Source: Kineosporia rhizophila
GTDB lineage: Bacteria; Actinomycetota; Actinomycetes; Actinomycetales; Kineosporiaceae
Assembly: GCF_021277265.1 (NCBI RefSeq)
Contig: NZ_JAJSOH010000048.1
Location: forward strand, 1 to 37,608
DNA length: 37,608 nt
Direction of reading: 5' to 3'
In this document: one piece after another, positions 7,649 through 15,327 of the stretch
Position numbering within the stretch: position 1 is the first letter of the stretch
How the letters are laid out: the number at the start of each line of letters is the position of its first letter
The notes under the pieces: generated by a model
Seen by the model: only the letters and a program-made list of their open reading frames with translations
Told to the model about the DNA's origin: nothing
Database searches by the model: none
Program-made: the position numbers and the translations under genes

Positions 7649-7947
7649 TGGCCGGCCGGGTCTCAGTCACCTACTGCACGCAGTGCAACTGGCTGCTGCG
7701 AGCGGCCTGGGTGGCCCAGGAGCTGTTGCAGACGTTCGGCACCGAACTGACCGAGGTGGCCCTGGTTCCCGGCACCGGAGGCATCTTCCAGGTGCACGTG
7801 GGCGAGACCCTGGTGTGGGACCGCAAGGCCGACGGGGGCACACCCGACATCGTCGAGCTCAAGCGCCGGGTGCGGGACATCGCCGCCCCCGGCCACGCGC
7901 TCGGACACGCCGACCGGGCCGCCGCCCGCCGGAACCAGGAGACCTAG
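7648..7947 (+). CDS. SelT/SelW/SelH (Rdx) family protein
   Basis: A 99-aa thioredoxin-fold protein of the selenoprotein W-related Rdx family. The CxxC motif is CTQC (C10-C13) directly after the first beta strand, in the family context TYCTQCNWLLRAAWVAQEL, and a GGIFQV turn lies mid-protein. Cysteine stands where some relatives carry selenocysteine, and there is no in-frame UGA. Its ATG overlaps the dsbA-like stop (TGATG), so it is coupled to the MauE and DsbA genes. It lacks a signal peptide and should be cytosolic. Its partner is unknown; reduction by thioredoxin, mycothiol or mycoredoxin is possible. Confidence 0.88.
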   Translation: MAGRVSVTYCTQCNWLLRAAWVAQELLQTFGTELTEVALVPGTGGIFQVHVGETLVWDRKADGGTPDIVELKRRVRDIAAPGHALGHADRAAARRNQET

Positions 7948-7950
7948 GAA

Positions 7951-8406
7951 CTAGGAACGGTGGTGGTAGGCGACCAGCGTGGCCAGACGTTCGGCCTCGG
8001 CCTGGGCCGGGGCCCCGTCGGCCCGCTGGATCGCCATCACCGCCACCGGGTCACCGTCGGCGGTGGCCAGGGTGACCCACGGGTCGCTGCCCGCGTAGTG
8101 CACGTCCTCGATCTCGGACCAGCTCAGCTTCCGGGTCAGCAGGATGTTGCGCACGGTCAGGCCGTCCGGCCCGGGCGTGGCCCGCACCCCGCCGAACCGG
8201 CTCATCCCCCAGCCGATGAAGCCGGCCACGCCGATCATGCCGAGCCGGTCCCAGATGCCCACCGGATCGGGCCCGGACCAGGGCAGCAGCAACGCCCAGG
8301 CGCCGATCGCCAGGGCCTGCCCGACGCCCATCACCCAGGCCGCCAGCCGGCCCCGGCGGGAGACGAAGGGCCGGTGCAGCTCGGCCACCCGGTCGGTCAC
8401 GGTCAC
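7951..8406 (-). CDS. PH domain-containing membrane protein
   Basis: A 151-aa protein with two transmembrane helices (AAWVMGVGQALAIGAWALLL and IGVAGFIGWG regions). A bacterial PH-like beta domain follows, with GLTVRNILLTRKLSWSEIEDV and a final helix rich in Ala, Glu and Arg. Start GTG 8406 overlaps the hisE stop as GTGA, so it is translationally coupled to hisE. Similar small PH-domain proteins follow the hisE/hisG genes in many actinobacteria. Function is unknown. It converges with the SelW-like gene at a 3-bp gap formed by CCTAG-GAA-CTAGG. Confidence 0.82.
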   Translation of the reverse strand: MTVTDRVAELHRPFVSRRGRLAAWVMGVGQALAIGAWALLLPWSGPDPVGIWDRLGMIGVAGFIGWGMSRFGGVRATPGPDGLTVRNILLTRKLSWSEIEDVHYAGSDPWVTLATADGDPVAVMAIQRADGAPAQAEAERLATLVAYHHRS

Positions 8407-8666
8407 AGGTGCTTGTACACGTCGTCGAGCCCGATGCCCTTGGCGATCATCATCACCTGCAGGTGGTACAGGAGCTGGGAGATCTCCTCGGCGGTGCGCT
8501 CGTCCGACTCGTACTCGGCCGCCATCCACACCTCGGCGGCCTCCTCGACCACCTTCTTGCCGATGCTGTGCACACCTGCGTCCAGGGCCGCCACCGTGCC
8601 GGAACCCTCCGGACGGGTCTGGGCACGCAGGGTCAACTCGGCGAACAGGTCATCGAACGTCTTCAC
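8403..8666 (-). CDS. hisE: Phosphoribosyl-ATP pyrophosphatase HisE
   Basis: Hydrolyses PR-ATP to PR-AMP, the second step of histidine synthesis. The 87-aa all-alpha MazG-like protein carries KTFDDLFAEL at the N-terminus, KKVVEEAAEVWMA with the metal-binding glutamates, and EEISQLLYHLQVMM. I prefer GTG 8666 to ATG 8672: it gives the family-standard MKTFDDLF start and lies 7 nt after a TAGTCT -10 box, whereas the ATG would be one base from that box. The hisG gene that usually follows hisE in actinobacteria is absent here. The next gene is the PH-domain protein. Confidence 0.95.
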   Translation of the reverse strand: MKTFDDLFAELTLRAQTRPEGSGTVAALDAGVHSIGKKVVEEAAEVWMAAEYESDERTAEEISQLLYHLQVMMIAKGIGLDDVYKHL

Positions 8667-8673
8667 GGCCATG

Positions 8674-8679
8674 AGACTA
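8674..8679 (-). promoter_or_regulatory. Leaderless -10 box of hisE
   Basis: TAGTCT on the minus strand, 7 nt upstream of GTG 8666, with no Shine-Dalgarno. It implies that hisE has its own promoter rather than depending on read-through from ribH. Confidence 0.5.
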
Positions 8680-8707
8680 GCCGGGCTCCTCGGCGCAGCG
8701 GACAGCC

Positions 8708-8746
8708 GGGACCACAGACGTACGGCTTGAGGACGTCTGTGGTCCC
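8708..8746. terminator. Perfect 14-bp palindrome between ribH and hisE
   Basis: GGGACCACAGACGT (8708-8721) and ACGTCTGTGGTCCC (8733-8746) form a perfect 14-bp stem around an 11-nt loop. A degenerate third copy of the right half, with TTAAGGACGTTTGTGG, lies at about 8761-8787 by the ribH stop codon. Position suggests a terminator for the riboflavin operon, but there is no U-tract. It could equally be an operator for hisE or a REP-like dispersed element. Confidence 0.55.
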
Positions 8747-8787
8747 GTAACGCCCAACAACTTAAGGACGTTTGTGGCTGGGTAACG

Positions 8788-9273
8788 TCAGGCCGGCACC
8801 GGAGAGGGCAGGTCGCGGAGGGCGGCGGCGGCCGCAACGGCCGCGGTGGCCGCCTCGTGCCCCTTGTCCTCGTGCGAGCCCTCGATGCCGGCGCGGTCCA
8901 GGGCCTGCTCGATCGTGTCGCAGGTGAGCACCCCGAAACCCACCGGGACCCCGGTGCGCACACTGACGTCCGTAAGCCCGTTGGTCGCCGCCAGGCAGAC
9001 GTAGTCGAAGTGCGGCGTGCCCCCGCGCACCACCACGCCCAGCGCGACCACGGCGTCCACCCCGGAGGCGGCCAGCCGGGCCGCGGCCACCGGCAGCTCG
9101 AAGGTGCCGGGCACGGCGATCTCCACCACGTCCTTCACCCCGGCCTCGGCCAGGCCCCGGCGGGCGCCGTCGACCAGGCCGTTCATCACCTGCTCGTGCC
9201 ATCCGGCGTAGACCAGGCCGACCCGCACCTGCGAGCCGTCCACCGTGATCGTCGGCGAGCCCTCGCCACTCAT
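8788..9273 (-). CDS. ribH: 6,7-dimethyl-8-ribityllumazine synthase
   Basis: Condenses 3,4-dihydroxy-2-butanone 4-phosphate with the 5-amino-6-ribitylamino-uracil to give the lumazine precursor of riboflavin. It is 161 aa, the normal length, forming oligomeric icosahedral or pentameric assemblies in the family. Key segments are GTFELPVAAARLA, ALGVVVRGGTPHFDYV with the catalytic histidine, and PVGFGVLTCDT. A very good AAGGAGAG lies 5 nt upstream of ATG 9273. It is the last gene of the FMN-riboswitch operon, 28 bp after ribBA. Confidence 0.97.
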   Translation of the reverse strand: MSGEGSPTITVDGSQVRVGLVYAGWHEQVMNGLVDGARRGLAEAGVKDVVEIAVPGTFELPVAAARLAASGVDAVVALGVVVRGGTPHFDYVCLAATNGLTDVSVRTGVPVGFGVLTCDTIEQALDRAGIEGSHEDKGHEAATAAVAAAAALRDLPSPVPA

Positions 9274-9301
9274 CTTTTCTCTCCTTCGGTTCGGCCGTGC
9301 G

Positions 9302-10588
9302 TCAGATCGCGTCGAGCTGGTGACCCATCAGGTCCCGCTTGCTGGCCAGGTAGGCCTGGTTGTGCCGGTTCAGCCCGACCTGCAGGCCGATCCGCTCGGT
9401 CACCGTGATGCCGTGCTCGGCCAGCCCGGTGAGCTTGGCCGGGTTGTTGGTGAGCAGGCGGATCGAGTCCAGGCCGAGGTCGTCCAGCACCGCCGCGGCG
9501 GCGCCGTACTCACGGGCGTCGGCGGGCAGGCCCTGGGCGGTGTTCGCGGCGACCGTGTCGAGGCCGGCGTCCTGCAGCTGGTAGGCGGTGAGCTTGGCCA
9601 GCAGGCCGATCCCCCGGCCCTCGTGGCCGCGCAGGTAGACCACCACGCCCCCTTCGGCCGCCACCTGCTCCATCGCCGCGGCCAGCTGGGGACCGCAGTC
9701 GCACCGGCTGGAGCCGAAGGCGTCGCCGGTGAGGCACTCGGAGTGCACCCGCACCAGGGCACCGGCCGCCGCCGGCTTCCCGGCGACCAGGGCCACGTGC
9801 TCGTGTCCGGTGAGCATGTCCCGGTAGGCGATCGCCCGGAAGTCGCCGTGGCTGGTCGGCAGAAGACTGTCCGCCACCCGGCGCACCCGGGGCGGCGCCT
9901 GCACCGGCGCCTCCGGCTCGACGGCCGGGTGCTCGCGGCGGTAGGCGACCAGGTCCTCGATGCTGATCAGCGGCAGGCCGAACTCGTCGGCGAGGGCGCG
10001 CAGGCCCGGCAGCCGGGTCACCGGGCCGGCGTCCTCGACCACCTCGGCGAGCACCCCGACCGGGGGCAGACCGGCCAGCTCGCACAGGTCGACCGCGGCC
10101 TCGGTGTGACCGCGGCGCTGCAGCACGCCACCCGCCCGGGCGCGCAGCGGGAACACGTGGCCGGGACGCACCAGGTCCTCGGGCACGGTCTGCCCGTCGG
10201 CCAGCAGGCGCAGCGTGACCGAGCGGTCGGCGGCGCTGATGCCGGTGGCGATGCCGGAACGCGCGTCCACCGAGACGGTGTAGGCGGTGCGCATCGACTC
10301 CTCGTTGCGCTCGACCATGTGCGGCAGCTTCAGCGCGTCGGCCCGTTCGTCGGGCATCGGCGCGCACAGCACGCCCGAGGTGTGCCGGATGGTCCAGCCC
10401 ACCCACTCCGGCGAGGCGTGGACGGCGGCCATGATGACGTCGCCCTCGTTCTCCCGGTCGGCGTCGTCGACGACGAGCACCGGCAGGCCGGAGCGCAGCG
10501 CCTCGATCGCCTTCTCCACCGGGTCGAGGTGGATCTCGCCGGCCAGGGCGGCCTCGTCCCAGCTGATCTCCTGCAGGTCGCTGCTCAT
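9302..10588 (-). CDS. ribBA: Bifunctional DHBP synthase / GTP cyclohydrolase II
   Basis: A 428-aa fusion supplying both riboflavin precursors. The N-terminal half (about 20-220) is 3,4-dihydroxy-2-butanone-4-phosphate synthase, with DDADRENEGDVIMAA and HTSGVLCAPM. The C-terminal half (about 230-428) is GTP cyclohydrolase II, with the zinc ligands in CLTGDAFGSSRCDCG and the catalytic arginine region YLRGHEGRGIGL. The ATG overlaps the ribE stop as ATGA, so translation is coupled. The length matches the actinobacterial RibBA. It is expected to be controlled by the FMN riboswitch upstream of ribE. Confidence 0.97.
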   Translation of the reverse strand: MSSDLQEISWDEAALAGEIHLDPVEKAIEALRSGLPVLVVDDADRENEGDVIMAAVHASPEWVGWTIRHTSGVLCAPMPDERADALKLPHMVERNEESMRTAYTVSVDARSGIATGISAADRSVTLRLLADGQTVPEDLVRPGHVFPLRARAGGVLQRRGHTEAAVDLCELAGLPPVGVLAEVVEDAGPVTRLPGLRALADEFGLPLISIEDLVAYRREHPAVEPEAPVQAPPRVRRVADSLLPTSHGDFRAIAYRDMLTGHEHVALVAGKPAAAGALVRVHSECLTGDAFGSSRCDCGPQLAAAMEQVAAEGGVVVYLRGHEGRGIGLLAKLTAYQLQDAGLDTVAANTAQGLPADAREYGAAAAVLDDLGLDSIRLLTNNPAKLTGLAEHGITVTERIGLQVGLNRHNQAYLASKRDLMGHQLDAI

Positions 10589-11241
10589 CGTGCTGCCACC
10601 GTCTCTTCCGTGGTCCGGGGGGTCTGGAGCGGGGTCTGGAGGTGGTTCAGCCGTTCCACGTACTTGGCCAGCACGTCCACCTCGATGTTCACCGGCTCAC
10701 CGACCGCACGGTGGCCGAGCGTGGTGCGGGCCAGGGTCTCGGGGATCAGCGACACCGTGACCACGCTGCCCTCCCCCGGGGCCAGATCGGTGAGCTCGGC
10801 CACCGTGAGGGAGACGCCGTCGAGCGTGATCGAGCCCTTGGCCACCACGTAACGGGACAGGTCGGCGCCGACCGCCACCCGGACCAGCTCCCAGTGGTCT
10901 CCGGGGACGCGCTCGAGCACGGTGCCGGTGCCGTCCACGTGACCCTGGACGACGTGCCCGCCGAACCGGCCGTTGGCCTGCAGGGGGCGCTCGAGGTTGA
11001 CCCGGGCCCCGGGGACGGCGGTGCGCAGTGAGCTGCGGCGGAGGGTCTCGGCCATGACGTCGGCGGTGAACGTGTCACCGGCCAGTTCGACCACGGTGAG
11101 ACAGACGCCGTTGACCGCGATGGACGCACCGGGGACGGCGTCGGACGTCACCACCGGGCCCCGCACGGTGACCCGGGCGGAATCCTGCCCGGGGACGAGC
11201 TCGACGACCTGACCCAGCTCCTCGACGATGCCGGTGAACAT
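10585..11241 (-). CDS. ribE: Riboflavin synthase alpha subunit
   Basis: Dismutates two lumazine molecules to riboflavin and the pyrimidine precursor. The 218-aa protein has two lumazine-binding repeats, starting with MFTGIVEELGQVV and a second with HVVQGHVDGTG. The start ATG 11241 gives the standard MFTGIVEE N-terminus and has GGGAGGG six nt upstream; the frame extends further upstream but is rejected. It is the first gene of the ribE-ribBA-ribH operon and lies 130 nt after the FMN aptamer. ribD, needed for the deaminase/reductase steps, is not in this operon or window. Confidence 0.97.
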   Translation of the reverse strand: MFTGIVEELGQVVELVPGQDSARVTVRGPVVTSDAVPGASIAVNGVCLTVVELAGDTFTADVMAETLRRSSLRTAVPGARVNLERPLQANGRFGGHVVQGHVDGTGTVLERVPGDHWELVRVAVGADLSRYVVAKGSITLDGVSLTVAELTDLAPGEGSVVTVSLIPETLARTTLGHRAVGEPVNIEVDVLAKYVERLNHLQTPLQTPRTTEETVAAR

Positions 11242-11251
11242 CTGTGACCCT

Positions 11252-11271
11252 CCCGCCACGCGATTCGCGGG
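11252..11271 (-). promoter_or_regulatory. Candidate Shine-Dalgarno-masking hairpin before ribE
   Basis: CCCGC (11252-11256) and GCGGG (11267-11271) can pair in the mRNA. In the transcript the stem's 3' arm overlaps the first bases of the ribE GGGAGGG Shine-Dalgarno (11248-11254). This fits translational control by the upstream FMN aptamer, but the pairing is inferred by eye. Confidence 0.35.
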
Positions 11272-11371
11272 CTCCGGGGGTTCACGACGCGAGCAGCACC
11301 GGCCGGTCAGGACCAATGAGCGTCATCCGGTGCACGACAGCGCCTCCCCGAGGGAATCGCCGACGAACACC

Positions 11372-11501
11372 GCGTGCTGCCTCCCATCCGGACTTTCACC
11401 GTCGGTCCTGGAATTCCACCAGATCAACCGGCCGCCAGGTTCGACGGACGGGTCGCGGACTATAACCGCCGGCTCGGAATTACACCGACCCCGGAGCACG
11501 C
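11372..11501 (-). ncRNA. FMN riboswitch (RFN element)
   Basis: Reading the minus strand, the closing P1 helix is GCGTGCT (11501-11495) with AGCACGC (11378-11372). Between them are the conserved aptamer blocks: GGGGTCGGTGTAATTCCGA, CCGGCGGTTATAGTCCGCGA, CTGGTGGAATTCCAG, CCGACGGTGAAAGTCCGGAT and GGGAGGCAGC. These match the RFN consensus closely. It lies upstream of ribE in the same direction and should repress ribE-ribBA-ribH when FMN is abundant. No U-tract terminator follows, so control is more likely translational. Confidence 0.95.
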
Positions 11502-11609
11502 TTGCCTGTATTCGCGGTACCCACCTGGGGCACCGATCTGGCCAACAGTCTGCCACCCAACCTTGTTCCCGGGAACGGGAGGTGCTGGGTAGCGCGGATC
11601 ACAACCCGT

Positions 11610-12269
11610 TCAGCAGGCCTTCGCCGCCAGCTCACGCAGCTCGGCGATGCTGGCCGCCGCGTCCTCGGCGCCGTAGACCGCCGAGCCGGCCACGAACACG
11701 TCGGCCCCGGCCTCGGCGCAGCGCTCGATGGTGGCCGCGGACACTCCCCCGTCGACCTGGATCCAGACGTCCAGCCCGGCGGCGCCGACCGCCTGCCGGG
11801 TGCGGCGGATCTTGGGCAGCATCGACTCCAGGAACGGCTGGCCGCCGAACCCGGGCTCGACCGTCATGATCAGCAGCATGTCCAGCTCGGGCAGGAGCTC
11901 GAGGTAGGGCTCGATCGCGGTGGTGGGCTTCACCGCGAGCCCGGCCCGCGCGTTCTGCTTACGCAGCTCACGGGCGAGCCGGATCGGGGCGGCGGCGGCC
12001 TCGGCGTGGAAGGTCACGCTCTGCGCACCGGCCTCGGCGAAGGCCGGGGCCCAGCGGTCCGGGTCCTCGATCATCAGGTGGCAGTCCACCGGGATCGGCG
12101 AGACCTTCAGCAGCGACTCCACCACCGGCAGGCCGAGGGTGAGGTTGGGGACGAAATGGTTGTCCATCACGTCGACGTGCGCCCAGTCGGCGCTGGAGAT
12201 CCGCCCGAGTTCCTCGCCGATCCGGGAGAAGTCGGAGTTCAGGATGCTGGGAGAGATCTGGATGCCCAC
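11610..12269 (-). CDS. rpe: Ribulose-phosphate 3-epimerase
   Basis: Interconverts ribulose-5-phosphate and xylulose-5-phosphate in the pentose phosphate pathway. Ribulose-5-phosphate is also the substrate of the RibB half of RibBA next door. The 219-aa TIM barrel has SPSILNSDF, HVDVMDNHFVPNLTLG with metal-binding His/Asp, VDCHLMIEDPD, MTVEPGFGGQ and QVDGGV. The start is GTG 12269, 6 nt after a TAGGCT -10 box with no Shine-Dalgarno. It lies upstream of the riboswitch, so it is probably transcribed separately or with read-through into the rib operon. Confidence 0.97.
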   Translation of the reverse strand: MGIQISPSILNSDFSRIGEELGRISSADWAHVDVMDNHFVPNLTLGLPVVESLLKVSPIPVDCHLMIEDPDRWAPAFAEAGAQSVTFHAEAAAAPIRLARELRKQNARAGLAVKPTTAIEPYLELLPELDMLLIMTVEPGFGGQPFLESMLPKIRRTRQAVGAAGLDVWIQVDGGVSAATIERCAEAGADVFVAGSAVYGAEDAAASIAELRELAAKAC

Positions 12270-12275
12270 GGGCCG

Positions 12276-12281
12276 AGCCTA
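12276..12281 (-). promoter_or_regulatory. Leaderless -10 box of rpe
   Basis: TAGGCT (minus strand) ends 6 nt before the GTG of rpe. Just upstream is a small palindrome CTTGA-CC-TCAAG (12289-12300) in the gap to the divergent PPOX gene, which could be an operator. Confidence 0.45.
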
Positions 12282-12326
12282 GTGCGCCCTTGACCTCAAG
12301 CGCGCTTCAGCTCCGAGGATCACCGC

Positions 12327-12740
12327 ATGAGTGCTTCGACACGCCCCGAGAAGGCCGCCGACGAACTGACCCCGCAGATCCTGGCCTACCTGGCCACCCA
12401 GACCCTGGGCCGGCTGGCCACGGTCGACAGCCGGAACGCCCCGCAGAACAGCCCGGTCGGCTTCGCCCACAACGCCGAACTGGGCACCATCGACATCGGC
12501 GGCTGGAACCTGGCCGAGTCGCGCAAGTTCCGCAACGTCCTGCACAACCCGGCGGTCTCGCTGGTGGTGGACGACATCGCCTCGACCGATCCGTGGGCGG
12601 TCCGGATGGTGGAGATCCGGGGAACGGCCGAGGCGCTGACCGACGTGCCCGGTGAGGACGGCACCACCCGGCCGCTGATCCGGGTGCACCCGCGCCGGAT
12701 CATCAGTTTCGGCCTGGACGGCGAGGCGCCACCGGCCTGA
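12327..12740 (+). CDS. PPOX class F420/FMN-dependent oxidoreductase
   Basis: A 137-aa split-barrel flavin/deazaflavin oxidoreductase of the pyridoxamine 5'-phosphate oxidase-like superfamily. Visible family elements are LATQTLGRLATVDSRNAPQ (first strands, cofactor phosphate contact), FRNVLHNPAVSLVVDDI and VEIRGTAEAL, and it ends with RVHPRRIISFGLDG. Actinobacterial relatives are annotated as F420-dependent PPOX proteins; substrate and cofactor cannot be decided here. GAGGA lies a few nt upstream of ATG 12327. It diverges from rpe and converges with rsmB, whose stop is 20 bp away. Confidence 0.87.
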   Translation: MSASTRPEKAADELTPQILAYLATQTLGRLATVDSRNAPQNSPVGFAHNAELGTIDIGGWNLAESRKFRNVLHNPAVSLVVDDIASTDPWAVRMVEIRGTAEALTDVPGEDGTTRPLIRVHPRRIISFGLDGEAPPA

Positions 12741-12759
12741 CCGGCTCAGCCGCGCCGGC

Positions 12760-14325
12760 TCAGCTCCGCCGGCGCAGCAGCGACAGGTACATCGAGTCGG
12801 TACCGTGCAGATGCGTCCACAGCTGCACGTCCGGCCCCTCCCCCAGCATCAGGTCGTCGTGGTCGGGCAGGCGGCGCGAGCCGATCAGGTCGCGCAGCAC
12901 CCCGGGCGAGTCCAGGCGCTCCACGTCGTCCCGCCCCCGCAGCACGTCCTCGACCACCAGCCGGGTCTCGGCCGGGTGCGGCGAGCAGGTGGCGTAGGCC
13001 ACCACGCCGCCGGGGCGGACCGCGGCCAGCGCCGACTCCAGCAGGGCGCGCTGCAGCGGGGCCAGCGAGGTGAGGTCGGCCGGGGTGCGCCGCCAGCGCG
13101 ACTCCGGGCGACGGCGCAGCGCGCCCAGCCCGGTGCACGGCACATCGACCAGAACCCGGTCGTAGCGGCCCGGTTCGGCCTCGCCGACGGTGCGCCCGTC
13201 GCGCACCCGCACGTCGTAGGCGGCCCGGACGGCGGCCAGCGACTGCTGCACCAGACCGGCCCGGTGCTCGGCCGCCTCGACCGCCACCAGCTCCGCGTCG
13301 TCGCCGACCAGACCGGCCGCGTGGCGTTCGGCCAGCAGCGCGGCCAGCAGTGCGGCCTTGCCTCCCGGGCCGGCGCACAGGTCGAGCCAGATGCCCCGGT
13401 CGGTGCCGGTGGTGGCCGCGTTGGCGGCGGCCAGGGCGACCAGCTGGCTGCCCTCGTCCTGCACCCGGGCCCGGCCCTGGCGGATCGCGGCCACGTCGTC
13501 CGGCGCCCCCTTGAGCACGGCCGCGACCGGCGAGAGCAGGCCGGCCTGGGCGTGCGGGCCGTCGGTCAGCTCGTCCACGTCGGACAGACCGGGCAGTGCC
13601 GCCGCCGCCACCGCCGGCCGGGCGTTGTGGGCGGCGAGCAGGGCCGGAAGTTCCTCGGCCGGGCGGCCGCTGCCCCGCAGGGCGTCACGCAGCGCGCGCA
13701 CGATCCACTCGGGGTGGGAGTAGCGCACGGACAGGTTGCCGTCGGGGTTCGTGGCCGGGTCAGGAGCGACCCGTGTCATCCACTCCTCCTCGTCGCGCTC
13801 GCCCACCCGGCGCAGCACGGCGTTGGCGAAGCGGGAGGCGCCCGAGCCGCTGACCGAGCGCACCAGGTCGACCGTGGTGGACACGGCGGCGTGCGGAGGG
13901 ACGCGCATGTGCAGCAGCTGGTGCACGCCCAGGCGCAGCGCGTCGAGCACCGCCGGGTCGATCTCGGCGAGCGGCCGGTCGGTGCCCCCGGCGATGATCG
14001 CGTCGTAGCTGCCGCGACCCCGCAGGGCGCCGTAGGCCAGCTCGGTGGCCAGGCCCGCGTCACGCCCGCGCAGGTGGGCGCGGCGCAGCATGCCGGGCAG
14101 GATCAGGTTGGCGTAGGCGTCGCGCTCGGTGACCGCGCGCAGCGTCTCGTACGCCACCTTCCGGGCCGGGTCGACGGAGACCGGACGACCACCCGATGGA
14201 CGACTGCCCGCACCTTCGCGGGTACGTCCCGGCTGCGCGGCGTCGCGGCCGCCACTGCGACCGGGTTTGCCGCCGGCGCGGCGGGGCGGGTTGGACGGCC
14301 GCCCAGCCGAGGCCTGCTTGCTCAC
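12760..14325 (-). CDS. rsmB: 16S rRNA (cytosine967-C5)-methyltransferase RsmB
   Basis: Methylates C967 of 16S rRNA using SAM. It is 521 aa, with a basic low-complexity N-terminal tail (1-48), a NusB-like RNA-binding domain (about 52-180) and a Rossmann methyltransferase domain. The SAM motif is LDLCAGPGGKAALL. The two catalytic cysteines are in DVPCTGLGALRRRPE and YATCSPHPAET. GTG 14325 overlaps the fmt stop as GTGA, giving a def-fmt-rsmB translation-quality cluster as in many bacteria. The long Arg/Gly-rich N-terminal extension is not needed for catalysis. Confidence 0.95.
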   Translation of the reverse strand: MSKQASAGRPSNPPRRAGGKPGRSGGRDAAQPGRTREGAGSRPSGGRPVSVDPARKVAYETLRAVTERDAYANLILPGMLRRAHLRGRDAGLATELAYGALRGRGSYDAIIAGGTDRPLAEIDPAVLDALRLGVHQLLHMRVPPHAAVSTTVDLVRSVSGSGASRFANAVLRRVGERDEEEWMTRVAPDPATNPDGNLSVRYSHPEWIVRALRDALRGSGRPAEELPALLAAHNARPAVAAAALPGLSDVDELTDGPHAQAGLLSPVAAVLKGAPDDVAAIRQGRARVQDEGSQLVALAAANAATTGTDRGIWLDLCAGPGGKAALLAALLAERHAAGLVGDDAELVAVEAAEHRAGLVQQSLAAVRAAYDVRVRDGRTVGEAEPGRYDRVLVDVPCTGLGALRRRPESRWRRTPADLTSLAPLQRALLESALAAVRPGGVVAYATCSPHPAETRLVVEDVLRGRDDVERLDSPGVLRDLIGSRRLPDHDDLMLGEGPDVQLWTHLHGTDSMYLSLLRRRS

Positions 14326-15308
14326 GATGCTCCCTCGGAAGCCGCACCCGCGCTGGGAGCCAGGCCCGCCTCGTCTTCAGTCTCGAACCGTTCTCCGGCG
14401 GACGGGCGCGCCCCGCGCGCCCAGTCGACCGCAGCCATGGCCTTCTTGCCCGCCGGGCGCACCTCGCCGAGGGCCACGGCACCGGTCGCCGTACCCACGT
14501 GCACGGCCTTCTTCAGCACCCGCAGCTCACCCGGGGCCAGCGGTTCGGCCTCCTCGGAGAGCGGCTCCACCGGCCCGAGCCCGAGCCGCGCTCCGCGGAA
14601 CGTGGTCCAGGCACCGGGGGCGGGAGTGCAGCCACGCACCCGCCGGTCGATCGTGACGGCGTTCTGGGTCCAGTCGACCCGGGCCTCCTCCACCGTGATC
14701 TTGGGCGCCAGCGAGACCCCCTCCTCGGGCTGGGGCCGCGCCTCCATCTCCCCCGCCTCGAGGCCGTCGAGCACCGCGACCATCAGCCCGGACCCGCCCT
14801 CGGCGAGCTTGTCCAGCAGGTCGCCGGCGGTGTCGCGGGGACGGATGGTCTGCGTCATCACGCCGTAGACCGGCCCGGTGTCGAGGCCCTTCTCGAGCTG
14901 GAAGACCGACGCGCCGGTGACCTCGTCGCCGGCCATCAGCGCGCGCTGCGCCGGGGCCGCGCCGCGCCAGGCCGGCAGCACAGAGAAGTGCAGGTTGATC
15001 CAGCCGAGCCGCGGGATGTCGAGCGCGCGCTGGGGAACCAGCGCGCCGTAGGCGATGACCGCGACACAGTCCGGGGCGAGCTGCTCCAGCTGCTCCAGGA
15101 ACTCCGGGTCGCCGGGCCTGGCCGGCTGGTACACGGGGATGCCGTGCCCGTCGGCCCACTGGCCCAGGGGCGAGCGGGAGACCTTACGGCCCCGCCCGGA
15201 GACCGCGTCGGGCCGGGTGAGGACGGCGATGATCTCGTGGCTGGAGGCGCGGATCGCCTCGGCCGGGGGCAGGGCGACCTCGGGGGTGCCCGCAACGATG
15301 ATGCGCAA
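14322..15308 (-). CDS. fmt: Methionyl-tRNA formyltransferase
   Basis: Transfers a formyl group from 10-formyl-THF to initiator Met-tRNA. The 328-aa protein has the N-terminal formyltransferase domain, with RIIVAGTPEVALPP, the catalytic NLHFSVLPAWRGAAP stretch (Asn/His) and DTGPVYG. The C-terminal OB-like tRNA-binding domain covers the last ~110 residues. The start is a TTG at 15308, giving the standard MRIIVAGTP N-terminus; I see no alternative start with a better signal. It follows def by 19 nt and overlaps rsmB as GTGA. Confidence 0.96.
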   Translation of the reverse strand: MRIIVAGTPEVALPPAEAIRASSHEIIAVLTRPDAVSGRGRKVSRSPLGQWADGHGIPVYQPARPGDPEFLEQLEQLAPDCVAVIAYGALVPQRALDIPRLGWINLHFSVLPAWRGAAPAQRALMAGDEVTGASVFQLEKGLDTGPVYGVMTQTIRPRDTAGDLLDKLAEGGSGLMVAVLDGLEAGEMEARPQPEEGVSLAPKITVEEARVDWTQNAVTIDRRVRGCTPAPGAWTTFRGARLGLGPVEPLSEEAEPLAPGELRVLKKAVHVGTATGAVALGEVRPAGKKAMAAVDWARGARPSAGERFETEDEAGLAPSAGAASEGAS

Positions 15309-15327
15309 GGGAATGTCTCGCTGACGT

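Noticed and set aside
8667..8672. ATG at 8672 as the hisE start
   Set aside because: It would be one base from the TAGTCT box and adds two residues absent from the family; GTG 8666 fits both the promoter spacing and homology.
12805..14868. Plus-strand open frame opposite rsmB and fmt (687 codons)
   Set aside because: Antisense shadow; RsmB and Fmt motifs on the other strand are complete.
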